Assembly: GCA_903823665.1 (NCBI GenBank)
Contig: CAIJTR010000203.1
Location: forward strand, 1-40,741
Length of the DNA stretch: 40,741 bases
Source: an uncultured Rhodospirillales bacterium
Lineage (GTDB): Bacteria; Pseudomonadota; Alphaproteobacteria; Acetobacterales; Acetobacteraceae
Direction of reading: 5' to 3'
The first letter of the stretch is position 1. Each line of letters opens with the position of its first letter. The notes beneath the pieces were generated by a model that ran no database searches, was not told the origin of the DNA, and was given only the letters and a program-made list of their open reading frames with translations. A program made the translations under genes and the position numbers. Positions 8,215 to 17,173 of this stretch are shown here, piece after piece.

Positions 8215-10839
8215 TTGACGGATAATTTGGTGTCAAGTTCTGTCGGCCCTCCGGTGCCGCCCCCCCTGTCGCGCTGGATATTCTTCAAAACCCGTGTGGC
8301 GGTGACGATGGTAGCGATCACCGTCGGCGTCACCGTCTGGTCGCTCTATGATGCTCGCGAGTCCATTCGCCGTGAGGCGGAGCAGCAGGCCAGCAACCTC
8401 ACCATCACCATCAGCAACACCATCGAACGCACAGTGACCACACTCGACCTGTCACTGCAGGCAGCCGTAAGCGGCATGAAGATCGACGGCCTCGAAGCAA
8501 TGCCCCCGAACGTGCAAGACGCCATACTGTTCGACGGCGGCATATTGGCCAATAATTTTCGCGGTATCCTTATCACCGATGAAACAGGCCGTGTCATTCA
8601 TCGGTCGCGCAACGCCTCACCGGCCATTCAGGATTTTTCCAAGCAGGCGACCTTTCAGGGTCACAAAAATAGCACCGATGAAGGGTTGAGGATCAGCGGC
8701 CCGCTTCCAAGCATGACCGGTGACACGATGGTGGTGGTCCTGACGCGCCGCATCAACAAGCCGGACGGGTCATTTGGCGGCATGGCCATCACAGCCATTG
8801 GGGTTAAATATTTTGAGGACATATTTACAGAATTGGATCTCGATAAGCGCGGCATTTCCATGCTCGCCAGCACTGAAGCGCACCTGATTGCGCGCCACCC
8901 AATGTCCCTCGGCGTCAATGGCCGCGATCTCAGTGGCGGGGAGATCTTCACCCATTTCGCAACCAAACCTTCCGGCAGCTTTGACTCCCCCGCCCGGCTC
9001 GACGGCATTCGCCGTTTGTTCAACTACCGGCAGGTCGCCAATCTGCCGCTTGTCGTCTCTGTTGGATTAGCAACGGACGACATCTACGCAAGTTGGGTTC
9101 ATCGCGCTTGGATCATGGGCGGCGTGCTGACGGTGATGGTGTCGCTCTATCTGTATCTCAGCCGCAGCCTCGAGCACGAAATCCGGCAGCGCAGTCGTGC
9201 CGAGGGGGAGGCCAGAGCCACGCAGGCGGAGGCGGAACAACTCACCAAGGATATGGCCGAAGCGCTGGCCAAACGCGATGCACTGTTCGAAAACACCACC
9301 GATTCAATGGTGATCATACGCGTCAACGCATCCGGCGAACACGTCTATGACGCAGTCAATCCGGTTTGGGAACGCCTGACCGGGTTAAACGGTGCCAACG
9401 TCATCGGTCGCACAATCCGGGAATGCCTGCCAAAGCAAATTGCGGACAAGGTTGAGCCCGCTTGGCTTGAGGCATCGCGAACCTGGCGGCCAGCGCATCA
9501 ATCCTACAGTGCCAATTGGAAGGGCAACGAACCAACGCATTGGGAATCCATCGTGTGCCCAGTGTTCTCTAAAGACGGCAAAATTTTCCGCCTCATAGGC
9601 GTCTCACGCGACGTGACCGCACAAAAACGGCTGCAAGAGAAGCTTCGCGAAGCCCACCGCATGGAAGCCGTCAGCGAGCTTACTGCTGGAATCGCGCATG
9701 ATTTCAACAATCTGCTCCAGGCCATCATGGCCTCGCTGGAACTGCTGGGCGACCGCCAGGGGCTCGACGAGGAAGACCGCCTCACCATCGGCATTGCCGA
9801 CGACGCGGCAAAACAGGGGGCCTCCCTGGTCCGGTCCCTGCTCGCCTTTTCCCGCAAGCAGCGGCTGGACCCAACACTGCTGCATCCCAAGTCCGCCTCA
9901 GTCCAATTCGCCACCATCATGCGCGCAGCGCTCGGGGGTGAGCACACGCTTGAGGTCCACGTGGCAGATGATGCATGGCCGGTGATGGTCGATCAGGACC
10001 AACTGAGCCAAAGCCTCGTCAATCTCACCATGAACGCCCGCGATGCCACGCCGAATGGCGGCACTGTGCATCTGCACATCACCGCAGCAGGGCCAGAGCA
10101 GGCGTCGGCCGCCGGGGTCACACCGGGCCGCTACACCTGTTTCACCTTGACAGACGAGGGCAAGGGCATCCCGCCGAAGTTGCAAAGCCGCGTGTTCGAG
10201 CCATTCTTTACCACCAAGGAAATCGGCAAGGGCACAGGACTAGGCCTGCCCATGGTGCAGGGCTTTGCCCGCCAAAGTGGGGGTGACGTTACCCTGGAAA
10301 GCACATTGGGCATCGGCACCTCGGTCACTTTTTGGCTCCCTTGTGCCGCAATTCATGCAATGCGCACACTGACTGCCGCTGAAACCCCTCCCAAGGATAC
10401 CGTGCGAATGCTCCGCGTTCTTTTGGTTGATGACTCCACCTCCGTTCGCGAGCCGCTGTGCATGTTCCTCCGCCGGGCCGGCTATGACGCCGTGGGGGTC
10501 GCATCCGCTGAGGAGGCGCTGACCCTTTTGCGGCAGGAGCCCAAATTCAACCTGCTGGTGACCGATCAATCCATGCCCAGCATGTCCGGCACCGAGCTGA
10601 TCGAGCAGGCCACTTTGCTGCAGCCCAACCTTCCCACCATGCTCATCACCGGCTTTGACCGTGTCAGCGGCATCGAACGCCTCAAAGGGCGCGTCACAGT
10701 GATGAACAAACCATTCGATGGCCGCAGCTTCGTCCGGCAGGTCGCAGCTTTGCTGGAGACTGAAGCCGATCACAAAAGCTCAAGTGAGGCGGCTCCGGCC
10801 ACCGCCGGCAATCAGAACGTCTACCGCCTTCGCCCCTGA
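8215..10839 (+). CDS. Hybrid sensor histidine kinase (Cache-PAS-HisKA-HATPase-REC), first paralog
   Basis: An 874-residue membrane kinase. Order: transmembrane helix (about residues 20-45), periplasmic Cache-type sensor (about 45-285), second helix (about 295-315), coiled linker, PAS (about 355-475), HisKA with H495 (AGIAHDFNNLLQAI), HATPase (NLTMNARDATPNGG, GKGIPP, GTGLGLPMV) and a C-terminal receiver with D784 (LLVTDQSMP) and K832 (VMNKPF). The FNNLLQ H-box is typical of hybrid kinases that use an internal receiver. The start is TTG at 8215; no ATG lies near the first helix, and GTG 8230 is an alternative. A close paralog follows. No output regulator or phosphotransfer protein is adjacent, so the relay partner is elsewhere. 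Confidence 0.9.
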   Translation: MTDNLVSSSVGPPVPPPLSRWIFFKTRVAVTMVAITVGVTVWSLYDARESIRREAEQQASNLTITISNTIERTVTTLDLSLQAAVSGMKIDGLEAMPPNVQDAILFDGGILANNFRGILITDETGRVIHRSRNASPAIQDFSKQATFQGHKNSTDEGLRISGPLPSMTGDTMVVVLTRRINKPDGSFGGMAITAIGVKYFEDIFTELDLDKRGISMLASTEAHLIARHPMSLGVNGRDLSGGEIFTHFATKPSGSFDSPARLDGIRRLFNYRQVANLPLVVSVGLATDDIYASWVHRAWIMGGVLTVMVSLYLYLSRSLEHEIRQRSRAEGEARATQAEAEQLTKDMAEALAKRDALFENTTDSMVIIRVNASGEHVYDAVNPVWERLTGLNGANVIGRTIRECLPKQIADKVEPAWLEASRTWRPAHQSYSANWKGNEPTHWESIVCPVFSKDGKIFRLIGVSRDVTAQKRLQEKLREAHRMEAVSELTAGIAHDFNNLLQAIMASLELLGDRQGLDEEDRLTIGIADDAAKQGASLVRSLLAFSRKQRLDPTLLHPKSASVQFATIMRAALGGEHTLEVHVADDAWPVMVDQDQLSQSLVNLTMNARDATPNGGTVHLHITAAGPEQASAAGVTPGRYTCFTLTDEGKGIPPKLQSRVFEPFFTTKEIGKGTGLGLPMVQGFARQSGGDVTLESTLGIGTSVTFWLPCAAIHAMRTLTAAETPPKDTVRMLRVLLVDDSTSVREPLCMFLRRAGYDAVGVASAEEALTLLRQEPKFNLLVTDQSMPSMSGTELIEQATLLQPNLPTMLITGFDRVSGIERLKGRVTVMNKPFDGRSFVRQVAALLETEADHKSSSEAAPATAGNQNVYRLRP

Positions 10840-10924
10840 CACGAGAACGATCACGAGAAAGTGTGCTGCTCTGGAACCTTAAAGTCCGAAGCAACAATCC
10901 GCCGCAGCCATATTAGTATTGAGA

Positions 10925-10952
10925 TGTTAATTCACACATTTTTATATTAACA
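10925..10952. promoter_or_regulatory. Inverted repeat in the AT-rich leader of the second hybrid kinase
   Basis: TGTTAAT at 10925-10931 and ATTAACA at 10946-10952 are perfect 7-base inverted arms with a 14-base spacer. They lie about 85-110 bases before the ATG of the second kinase, in a 196-bp AT-rich gap (10840-11035) without a gene. The spacing suits a dimeric regulator site or a weak hairpin; no regulator can be named. Confidence 0.35.
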
Positions 10953-11035
10953 AAATACTATCATATCGTTGAGTAATAATCCTGCGCTCGCTCCATGCTG
11001 GAACGCCATCGTGGCCTAAAACAAGTAGCGAACAG

Positions 11036-13501
11036 ATGGCGGATCCCAGAGTGTCAAGCTCTCAAAGCACAGCTGACCATACGCGGCCACCGAGATGGGC
11101 CTGGATCAAAACGCGCGGCGCCGCGTTTCTGATCATCCTTACGCTGGGCCTCAACACATGGTCGCTCGACGATTCACGCAAAGCGATCACCGAAGGGGCA
11201 ACGCAACAATCCACCAACATCACCATTGCCGTCGGGCAAACGCTCGATCGCGCTTTGGCAAGCCTCGACCTGTCGCTCCAGGCTGCCGCGCGCGGTATGA
11301 ACATTGATGATATCAACTCAATGCCTCACGAGTCACAACAGGCAGTATTGTTCAGTAGCGCAGAAGCAATTATTGGATTTTCGGGATTCATTATAACGGA
11401 CACTGATGGAAAAGTAACTTACCATACAGAAAATTCAATATTAGAAAAACTTGATTATGCAAATACGGAATATTTTCAGGCACATAAAAACCATAAAGAT
11501 TTAGGGTTCGTTTTGTCTGGCCCAATGAGGGACGCCACAACTGGGCACCCAATCGAGATATTCTCACGCCGCATCACAAGACCAGATGGATCTTTCGGCG
11601 GCATCGCGGCGTCAGCACTCGATCTGGTGGAGCTAAAGGCAATCTTTGCCAAGCTCGCACTCAAGAATCGCGCCGCCATTGTCGTTCTGAATACTGACGG
11701 CCACGTTATCATGCGTTATCCAAGCGATGATGCAGACATCGGAAAGGACATGAGCAAAGGCGGCGTGATGTCGCATTTCCGCGCATCACCAACCGGCACA
11801 TTCGTGGACGGCGTCGCGAAATGGGACGGTGTCGAGCGCCTGTTCAGCTATCGTGAGTTCCCGGACTACCCTCTCGTGATCGCAGTCGGGTTCTCAACAG
11901 AAGACATCTACGCCGCATGGGTCAGACGCGCCGAACTCATGACGGCGGCACTCGTCATTCTGGCAATGCTCTATTTTTACCTGACCAAAAGCCTTGAGCG
12001 GGAAATCGACCAGCGCCGGCGCACCGAACGTGATGCCCGCGAAGCGCAAGCAGGCGCGGAACACGCAACCGAGCTCTTGGCGGAATCGCTGGCACGCCAT
12101 ACCGCACTTTTCACCAACACAGCTGATTCGATGATGGTCGCACGGGCCACTGGCAAAGGGGACTTCATCTATGAGGCCGTCAATCCGGTTTGGGAGCAAA
12201 TGACCGGGCTGAAAGGCGACGATGTCGTCAACCGCACGCCCGCTGAATGCCTGCCAGGGCCCATGTCGCAGCAGATCGAAAGCGGTTGGCAAGAAACAAC
12301 CCGTTTGCGCGTGCCAATCCACTATCAGTTCACCTCTCCGGGCAAAGGCGGCGAAACCGAGCATTGGGATGCGCTGACATGCCCGGTTTTCGCCAGCAAC
12401 GGTGAAATTCGCCGCCTCATCGGCGTTGCCCGCAACATGACCGAACAAAGACGCCTGCAAGACAAGCTGCGCCACGCCCATCGCTTGGAAGCAGTCGGAG
12501 AACTCACCGCCGGCATCGCGCACGATTTCAACAATCTGCTCCAGGCCATCGTCGGCTCGCTGGAAATGGTGCAGGACCAGCCCGCCATCGACAAAGATGG
12601 CAAGGATGCGCTGGGAATTGCCACCAGGGCGGCAAACCAGGCCGCATCCCTGGTCCACCAACTGCTCGCCTTCTCGCGCAAACAACGGCTGGACCCAGTT
12701 TTGCTGCACCTCAAAACAGCCGCACCACAAATCGAAGGGCTCGTTCGGTCAGCAATCGGCCGCGATCACCAATTTTTTGTCGAGGTGTCCGAGGACGCCG
12801 GTCCGGTTCTCGTCGATCCCGGCCAGCTCAACAATTGCATCCTCAATCTCGCGCTGAACGCCCGCGACGCCACGCCGAAGGGCAAATCGCTGCGTTTACG
12901 GATCTCCCCGGCCAGCCCGGACGAGGCCGCAGCAGCCGACGTCACCCCTGGCCACTACACCCGCTTCATCTTTGAAGACGAGGGCAACGGCATTTCCCCC
13001 GAGCATCTCGCGCGGGTGTTCGAGCCCTTCTTCAGCACCAAGCAAATTGGCAAAGGCACCGGTCTTGGCCTGTCCATGGTGCAAGGCTTCGCCCGGCAAA
13101 GTGGCGGAGACACCACGCTGGAAAGCTCTGTCGGCATAGGCACCACCGTCACCATCTGGCTGCCGAACGCCAAGGCTCGCCCTGCCAGCAAGCTGTCGCC
13201 GCCGTACGAGATCTCATCAACGCCGCCGAAAGCCTCGCGCGTCCTGCTCGTTGATGACGACGCATCCGTCCGCCAAACCTTGTCGCTGTTCCTCCGCCGG
13301 TCCGGTTACGAGACCGTCGTGCGGGAATCAGGCGAGCATGCCCTGGTGGCGTTGCAAAACGAGCCCGCCTTCGACCTGCTCGTCACCGATCAATCCATGC
13401 CCGGCATTTCCGGCACAGAACTGATCGAGCAGGCCCTCGTAAAATATCCGGACATGCCGACCCTGCTGATCACCGGCTTCGACCTCGTCACCGGCATCTA
13501 A
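11036..13501 (+). CDS. Hybrid sensor histidine kinase, second paralog, truncated in its receiver domain
   Basis: An 821-residue paralog of the kinase just upstream, with the same order: transmembrane helix, Cache-type sensor, second helix, PAS, HisKA with H496, HATPase (NLALNARDATPKG, GNGISP, GTGLGLSMV) and receiver with D785. The frame stops at TAA 13499-13501, where the paralog reads GAA in the aligned GFDxVxGIE sequence. The receiver therefore loses its last strand and helix and the conserved lysine. The frame downstream stays open and conserved to 13678, so one base change accounts for the truncation. Sensor codons at about 11340-11515 are much more AT-rich than the kinase core. The kinase core itself looks intact. 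Confidence 0.88.
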   Translation: MADPRVSSSQSTADHTRPPRWAWIKTRGAAFLIILTLGLNTWSLDDSRKAITEGATQQSTNITIAVGQTLDRALASLDLSLQAAARGMNIDDINSMPHESQQAVLFSSAEAIIGFSGFIITDTDGKVTYHTENSILEKLDYANTEYFQAHKNHKDLGFVLSGPMRDATTGHPIEIFSRRITRPDGSFGGIAASALDLVELKAIFAKLALKNRAAIVVLNTDGHVIMRYPSDDADIGKDMSKGGVMSHFRASPTGTFVDGVAKWDGVERLFSYREFPDYPLVIAVGFSTEDIYAAWVRRAELMTAALVILAMLYFYLTKSLEREIDQRRRTERDAREAQAGAEHATELLAESLARHTALFTNTADSMMVARATGKGDFIYEAVNPVWEQMTGLKGDDVVNRTPAECLPGPMSQQIESGWQETTRLRVPIHYQFTSPGKGGETEHWDALTCPVFASNGEIRRLIGVARNMTEQRRLQDKLRHAHRLEAVGELTAGIAHDFNNLLQAIVGSLEMVQDQPAIDKDGKDALGIATRAANQAASLVHQLLAFSRKQRLDPVLLHLKTAAPQIEGLVRSAIGRDHQFFVEVSEDAGPVLVDPGQLNNCILNLALNARDATPKGKSLRLRISPASPDEAAAADVTPGHYTRFIFEDEGNGISPEHLARVFEPFFSTKQIGKGTGLGLSMVQGFARQSGGDTTLESSVGIGTTVTIWLPNAKARPASKLSPPYEISSTPPKASRVLLVDDDASVRQTLSLFLRRSGYETVVRESGEHALVALQNEPAFDLLVTDQSMPGISGTELIEQALVKYPDMPTLLITGFDLVTGI

Positions 13502-13678
13502 CGCCTCAAAGGGCGCGTGCTGGTGCTGAACAAGCCGTTCGAGGGCAAAGCCTTCATCCATCAGGTCGAAACCCTGCTCAAGTCCGGAAATGATCACAAA
13601 AACCTGACCGAAGCATCACAGGCCATACCCACGGGGCAAAATATCTACCATCTCCGCAGCCGATCCGGTCAGCCCTAA
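13502..13678 (+). pseudogene. Residual C-terminal end of the second hybrid kinase receiver, behind the in-frame TAA
   Basis: In the same frame as the kinase, these 58 codons read RLKGRVLVLNKPFEGKAFIH and continue to QNIYHLRS before a TAA at 13676-13678. They match the first paralog (RLKGRVTVMNKPFDGRSFVR, ending QNVYRLRP), including the receiver lysine in LNKPF (codon 833 of the unbroken frame). There are no other stops or frameshifts. The old stop overlaps the TAG of the convergent aminotransferase gene (13675-13677). Confidence 0.85.
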
Positions 13679-15015
13679 CCGGCAACACGCTCCGCCAGCA
13701 CCGCGTCCACCGCCGCCCCTAGCCGCTCCACGATCATCTCAATATCGCCCTTCTGCGCGATATAGGCCGGTGCAATCACCACATGATCGCCGAGCTTGCC
13801 GTCAATCGTCCCACCCATCGGATAGACGGCCACGCCATGCTCATAGGCCGATTGCTTCACCCGCTCCGCCAACTTGCGCGAGGGATCAAACGGCGTCTTG
13901 CTGGCACGATCGGCCACCAGCTCAATCGCCTGAAACAGCCCGCGCCCCCGAATGTCACCCACATGGGCATGATTGCCGAACCGCTCCGTCAAGCAGTCGG
14001 TCAGATGCACCCCCGTCGCCCGCACATTGGCCAGCAGATCGTCATCGCGGATCACCTTCTGCACCGCCAGCGCCGCCGCACATGCCACCGGGTGCGCCTG
14101 ATAGGTATGGCCATGCATGAACGCACCGGAACCAGCGCGGAACGCATCAATGACCCGTCCGGAAATCAAAATCCCGCCAATCGGCTGATACCCACCGCCC
14201 AGCCCCTTCGCCACCACCTGAATATCCGGCGTCACACCCTCCTGCTCCCAGGCATGCATGGTTCCGGTGCGCCCCATGCCGCACATCACCTCATCAAGAA
14301 TGAGCAACGCGCCATGCCGGTCGCACACGGCGCGCATCGCCGGGAAATAACCCGGCAGCGCCGTCACACATCCGGTCGTCGCCCCCACCACCGGCTCGGC
14401 ACAGAACGCCGCCACGTTCTGCGGCCCCAGGCGCTGGAACTCCGCCTCCAATTCATCCGCCAGCCGCCGCACATATTCCGCGTCGCTCTCCCCCTCCGCC
14501 TGGAAGCGGTAAGCGAAGCAAGGGCTCACATGGCTGAATGCCGGCGACAGCAATTCCGCATAAGGCGCGCGTCGCATCGCGTTGCCCCCTGCAGACAGCG
14601 CCCCAAGCGTGTTGCCGTGATAGCTCGCCCGTCGCGCAATAAACCGCGTCCGCTGCGGCTGCCCCACCTCAATAAAATATTGTCGCGCCAATTTGATCGC
14701 AGCCTCCATGCCCTCCGAGCCGGACGAGCAGAAATAAGCATGCGAAAGCCCACCGGGGTTATCCCCCAGCACCATCTCCGCTAGTTCCTCCGCCGCCGCA
14801 TTGGTGAACAACCCGGTGTGAACATAGGAAACCTGCGCCATCTGCGCCGCCACAGCCTCTGCCACCCGAGCGTTGCCGTGCCCCAGGCACGACACCGCGG
14901 CCCCACCGGAGCCATCCAGAATCTGCCGTCCATCCGCCATTCGGATGAACATTCCCTGGCCACCCACAGCCATATGCGGTGCTTCATGCAAAGTGCGGTG
15001 CAATAGACGGCTCAT
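13675..15015 (-). CDS. Class III pyridoxal-phosphate aminotransferase
   Basis: A 446-residue fold-type I aminotransferase. Motifs are SSGSEGMEAAIKLARQY, the RASYHGNTLGAL phosphate-binding region, LILDEVMCGMGRTG with the cofactor-contacting Asp, and VAKGLGGGYQPIG with the Schiff-base lysine. The family covers omega-amino acid, beta-alanine, diamine and similar transaminases, and the exact substrate cannot be read from sequence. An open frame extends to 15081, but ATG 15015 has an AAGGA ribosome-binding site 8 bases upstream and gives a normal N-terminus. It is divergent from the ATP synthase operon and convergent, with overlapping stops, with the second hybrid kinase. Confidence 0.88.
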   Translation of the reverse strand: MSRLLHRTLHEAPHMAVGGQGMFIRMADGRQILDGSGGAAVSCLGHGNARVAEAVAAQMAQVSYVHTGLFTNAAAEELAEMVLGDNPGGLSHAYFCSSGSEGMEAAIKLARQYFIEVGQPQRTRFIARRASYHGNTLGALSAGGNAMRRAPYAELLSPAFSHVSPCFAYRFQAEGESDAEYVRRLADELEAEFQRLGPQNVAAFCAEPVVGATTGCVTALPGYFPAMRAVCDRHGALLILDEVMCGMGRTGTMHAWEQEGVTPDIQVVAKGLGGGYQPIGGILISGRVIDAFRAGSGAFMHGHTYQAHPVACAAALAVQKVIRDDDLLANVRATGVHLTDCLTERFGNHAHVGDIRGRGLFQAIELVADRASKTPFDPSRKLAERVKQSAYEHGVAVYPMGGTIDGKLGDHVVIAPAYIAQKGDIEMIVERLGAAVDAVLAERVAG

Positions 15016-15074
15016 GGCTGATTTCCTTGTGATCCCCGGGGTTATGCACGAGCCGTTGCGGCGCCGCGGCATTC

Positions 15075-15103
15075 TTGACACACCGTGCCCGCAAGGCTAG
15101 CAA
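15075..15103 (+). promoter_or_regulatory. Probable sigma70-type promoter of the F0 operon
   Basis: A perfect -35 box TTGACA (15075-15080) is followed after 17 bases by TAGCAA (15098-15103) as a loose -10 box. It lies about 55 bases before the atpI start at 15159. The -10 match is weak, so this is a reasonable candidate only. Confidence 0.45.
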
Positions 15104-15158
15104 GCCGTCGCGTTCTGGCAAGGCTTGCTTGTCCACGTCAGGCGCGAATGAAGGTAAC

Positions 15159-15473
15159 ATGACCGAACCCTTACAGGGTGATCCGAACCCTTCGGGCGAT
15201 GCGTTCGCGCAGCGGCTGGAAGCGGCAAGGAAAAAGCAGGGGATGGACCCCACACCACCCGCTCCGGCGGATGGCGACACACAGCCCTCAGCAATGGGGG
15301 TTGGCGCTCGTGTCGGTGTGGAGTTGGTGGCGTCGATGATCGTGGGTGTCGGCATTGGCTGGTATCTTGATCGTTGGCTGCACACATCACCGTTGTTTTT
15401 GGTGGTGTTCGTGTTTCTCGGCGGTGCCGCTGGCATTGCCAACGTGTGGCGAATGATGAAGCCGAAAGGCTGA
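15159..15473 (+). CDS. atpI: ATP synthase accessory protein I (AtpI)
   Basis: A 104-residue protein with a hydrophilic, Pro-rich N-terminus and two membrane helices (VGVELVASMIVGVGIGWYLD and LFLVVFVFLGGAAGIANVW) ending MMKPKG. This is the AtpI layout found ahead of atpB in alphaproteobacteria, where it helps assemble the c-ring. The ATG at 15159 has AAGGT just upstream and follows the candidate promoter; the longer open frame from 15075 would start inside that promoter. Confidence 0.88.
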   Translation: MTEPLQGDPNPSGDAFAQRLEAARKKQGMDPTPPAPADGDTQPSAMGVGARVGVELVASMIVGVGIGWYLDRWLHTSPLFLVVFVFLGGAAGIANVWRMMKPKG

Positions 15474-15518
15474 ACGAGGCGGGCGGCAATGCCCTGCCTG
15501 TTGTAAAGGACGGCGATC

Positions 15519-16274
15519 TTGGCGGCTGGCGAACCCTCCATCGACGCACTCGGTCAGTTCAAACTGACTTCCTCGCTCGGCCCGCTTGGTGCCAGCGTGA
15601 ATTTCAGCCAGTCCAACCTGATGATGCTGATCGCCGCCGGATTGATCCTGGCACTGCTCTATTACGGCATGAAGCCGAAAGCGATGGTGCCCGGACGCCT
15701 GCAGGCGCTGGCCGAAATCGCTTATGATGGCGTGATGGGCATGTGCACTGATCAGATCGGCCACGAGGGCAAGCGCTTCTTCCCCTTCGTGTTCACGCTG
15801 TTCTTCTTCGTGCTGTTCGGCAACCTGCTCGGCCTGCTGCCGTTCTCCTTCACCTATACCAGCCACATCGCCGTCACTTTCTCGCTGGCGCTGGTGGTGA
15901 TCGTGCTGACCACGGTGGTCGCCCTTCGCATCCATGGCCTGCACTTCTTCACGTATTTCTTTCCGGACGGCGCTCCGAAGCTGCTGGCCCCGCTGATCAT
16001 CCCGGTTGAGGTCATCTCCTACCTCTCGCGTCCGGTCAGCCTCTCGATCCGTCTGTTCGCCAACATGGTGGCCGGCCACGTGATGTTCGAGGTGTTTGCC
16101 TCCTTCATCGTCATGCTCGCCGCCGCCGGCACTTTCGGTGTCATCGGTGCCGCCGGGCCGCTCGCCCTGAACGTGGTACTGATGGGCTTCGAGTTGCTTG
16201 TCGCCTTCCTGCAGGCCTACGTCTTCGCCATCCTGACCTGCATCTACCTGCACGACGCGGTGCACTTGCACTGA
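15519..16274 (+). CDS. atpB: ATP synthase F0 subunit a
   Basis: A 251-residue membrane protein of normal length for subunit a. The essential proton-channel arginine is R178 in [12 protein letters not shown], and the later helix [21 protein letters not shown] is also diagnostic. The start is TTG at 15519, supported by AAAGGA about 9 bases upstream and by no better alternative. It is the second gene of the F0 operon. F1 genes are not in the window, as expected where F0 and F1 operons are separate. Confidence 0.96.
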   Translation: MAAGEPSIDALGQFKLTSSLGPLGASVNFSQSNLMMLIAAGLILALLYYGMKPKAMVPGRLQALAEIAYDGVMGMCTDQIGHEGKRFFPFVFTLFFFVLFGNLLGLLPFSFTYTSHIAVTFSLALVVIVLTTVVALRIHGLHFFTYFFPDGAPKLLAPLIIPVEVISYLSRPVSLSIRLFANMVAGHVMFEVFASFIVMLAAAGTFGVIGAAGPLALNVVLMGFELLVAFLQAYVFAILTCIYLHDAVHLH

Positions 16275-16329
16275 ACGCCGCAGACTTTCGCCTCTCTCTG
16301 TTTGTGAACTCAAAGAAGGACTGACCAAT

Positions 16330-16554
16330 ATGGACGTGCTCGCCGCCAAGGCCATCGGTGCCGGTATCGCTGTGATCGCCCTTGCCGGCGTCGGCATCGG
16401 CATTGGCAACATCTTCGCTGCTCTCGTGACCAGCGTTGCTCGCAACCCGTCCGCTCGCGACCAGGTGTTCGGCCTCGGCATTCTCGGCTTCGCGCTGACG
16501 GAAGCTGTGGCGCTCTTCGCGCTGCTGATCGCATTCCTCATCCTGTTCACCTGA
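16330..16554 (+). CDS. atpE: ATP synthase F0 subunit c
   Basis: A 74-residue proteolipid forming a two-helix hairpin. Helix 1 has the glycine motif GVGIGIGN; the polar loop is ARNPSARDQ; helix 2 carries the proton-binding glutamate E58 in [11 protein letters not shown]. No sodium-type ligand set is evident beside E58, so proton coupling is inferred. AAGGA lies upstream of the ATG. The leader between atpB and atpE is 55 bp. Confidence 0.97.
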   Translation: MDVLAAKAIGAGIAVIALAGVGIGIGNIFAALVTSVARNPSARDQVFGLGILGFALTEAVALFALLIAFLILFT

Positions 16555-16568
16555 GACCAGGACGGCCG

Positions 16569-17162
16569 ATGATGCGTCGTTTCAAAGCGGTCAGCAGGGC
16601 AGCGATTGCTCCGGTTGGGTTGATGATGCTCTCCTCTGCGGCGCATGCCGCTGAGAAGGGTATGCCTCAGCTCAACTTCGCCAATCCGCTCACGCTGGCC
16701 CAGGTCGTCTGGCTCGCGATCATCTTCTTCGCGCTCTACCTTCTGCTTGACCGCTGGGCACTCCCCAAGGTCAGCGAAGTTCTGGATATGCGGGCCTCGA
16801 AGATCGCTGCTGACCTGGACGCCGCAAAACAGGCCAAATCGCACGCCGATGCCGCAGTGGCGGAGTTGGTGGCAGCAACGAAAACGGCGCAGGCAGAGGC
16901 TCAATCCTCTGTCAGCACCGCCGTTGACGCCGCCAAGGCCACCGCTGCGGCCCAGGCCGCTGAAGCCAACGCCAAGCTTGAGGCGCAGCTGGCCGACGCC
17001 GAAAAGCGCATCAACGCCGCCCGCGCCGCTTCAGTGGGAGCACTGCATGATGTGGCATTGACGACCACCGCCGAGTTGGTTGGCCGTCTGTGCGGCTTCG
17101 CGCCGGAGCCGGCAACCGTTGAACACGCCGTCGGCCGGGCGCTCGCCGCTCGCGCCGCTTAA
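16569..17162 (+). CDS. atpF2: ATP synthase F0 subunit b' (second b-type subunit)
   Basis: A 197-residue b-type stalk subunit. An Ala-rich pre-sequence precedes the motif LNFANPLTLAQVVWLAIIFFALYLLLDRWALPKV, with the single membrane helix in its second half. A long Ala/Lys/Glu coiled coil follows. The NP...QxxWLxIxF pattern and position before atpF identify b'. Paired b and b' are typical of alphaproteobacteria and phototrophs and form a heterodimeric stator. It begins 14 bp after atpE and ends 11 bp before atpF. Confidence 0.92.
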   Translation: MMRRFKAVSRAAIAPVGLMMLSSAAHAAEKGMPQLNFANPLTLAQVVWLAIIFFALYLLLDRWALPKVSEVLDMRASKIAADLDAAKQAKSHADAAVAELVAATKTAQAEAQSSVSTAVDAAKATAAAQAAEANAKLEAQLADAEKRINAARAASVGALHDVALTTTAELVGRLCGFAPEPATVEHAVGRALAARAA

Positions 17163-17173
17163 GGAACGCTTCC

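Noticed and set aside
13499-13501. Programmed readthrough of the TAA in the second hybrid kinase
   Set aside because: TAA followed by C, with no visible stimulating structure, is not a usual readthrough signal; mutation or sequence error is simpler.
15387-16904. Long antisense open frame of 505 codons across atpB-atpE-b'
   Set aside because: It runs opposite three certain ATP synthase genes and has His/Gln/Glu-rich sequence without any recognisable fold.
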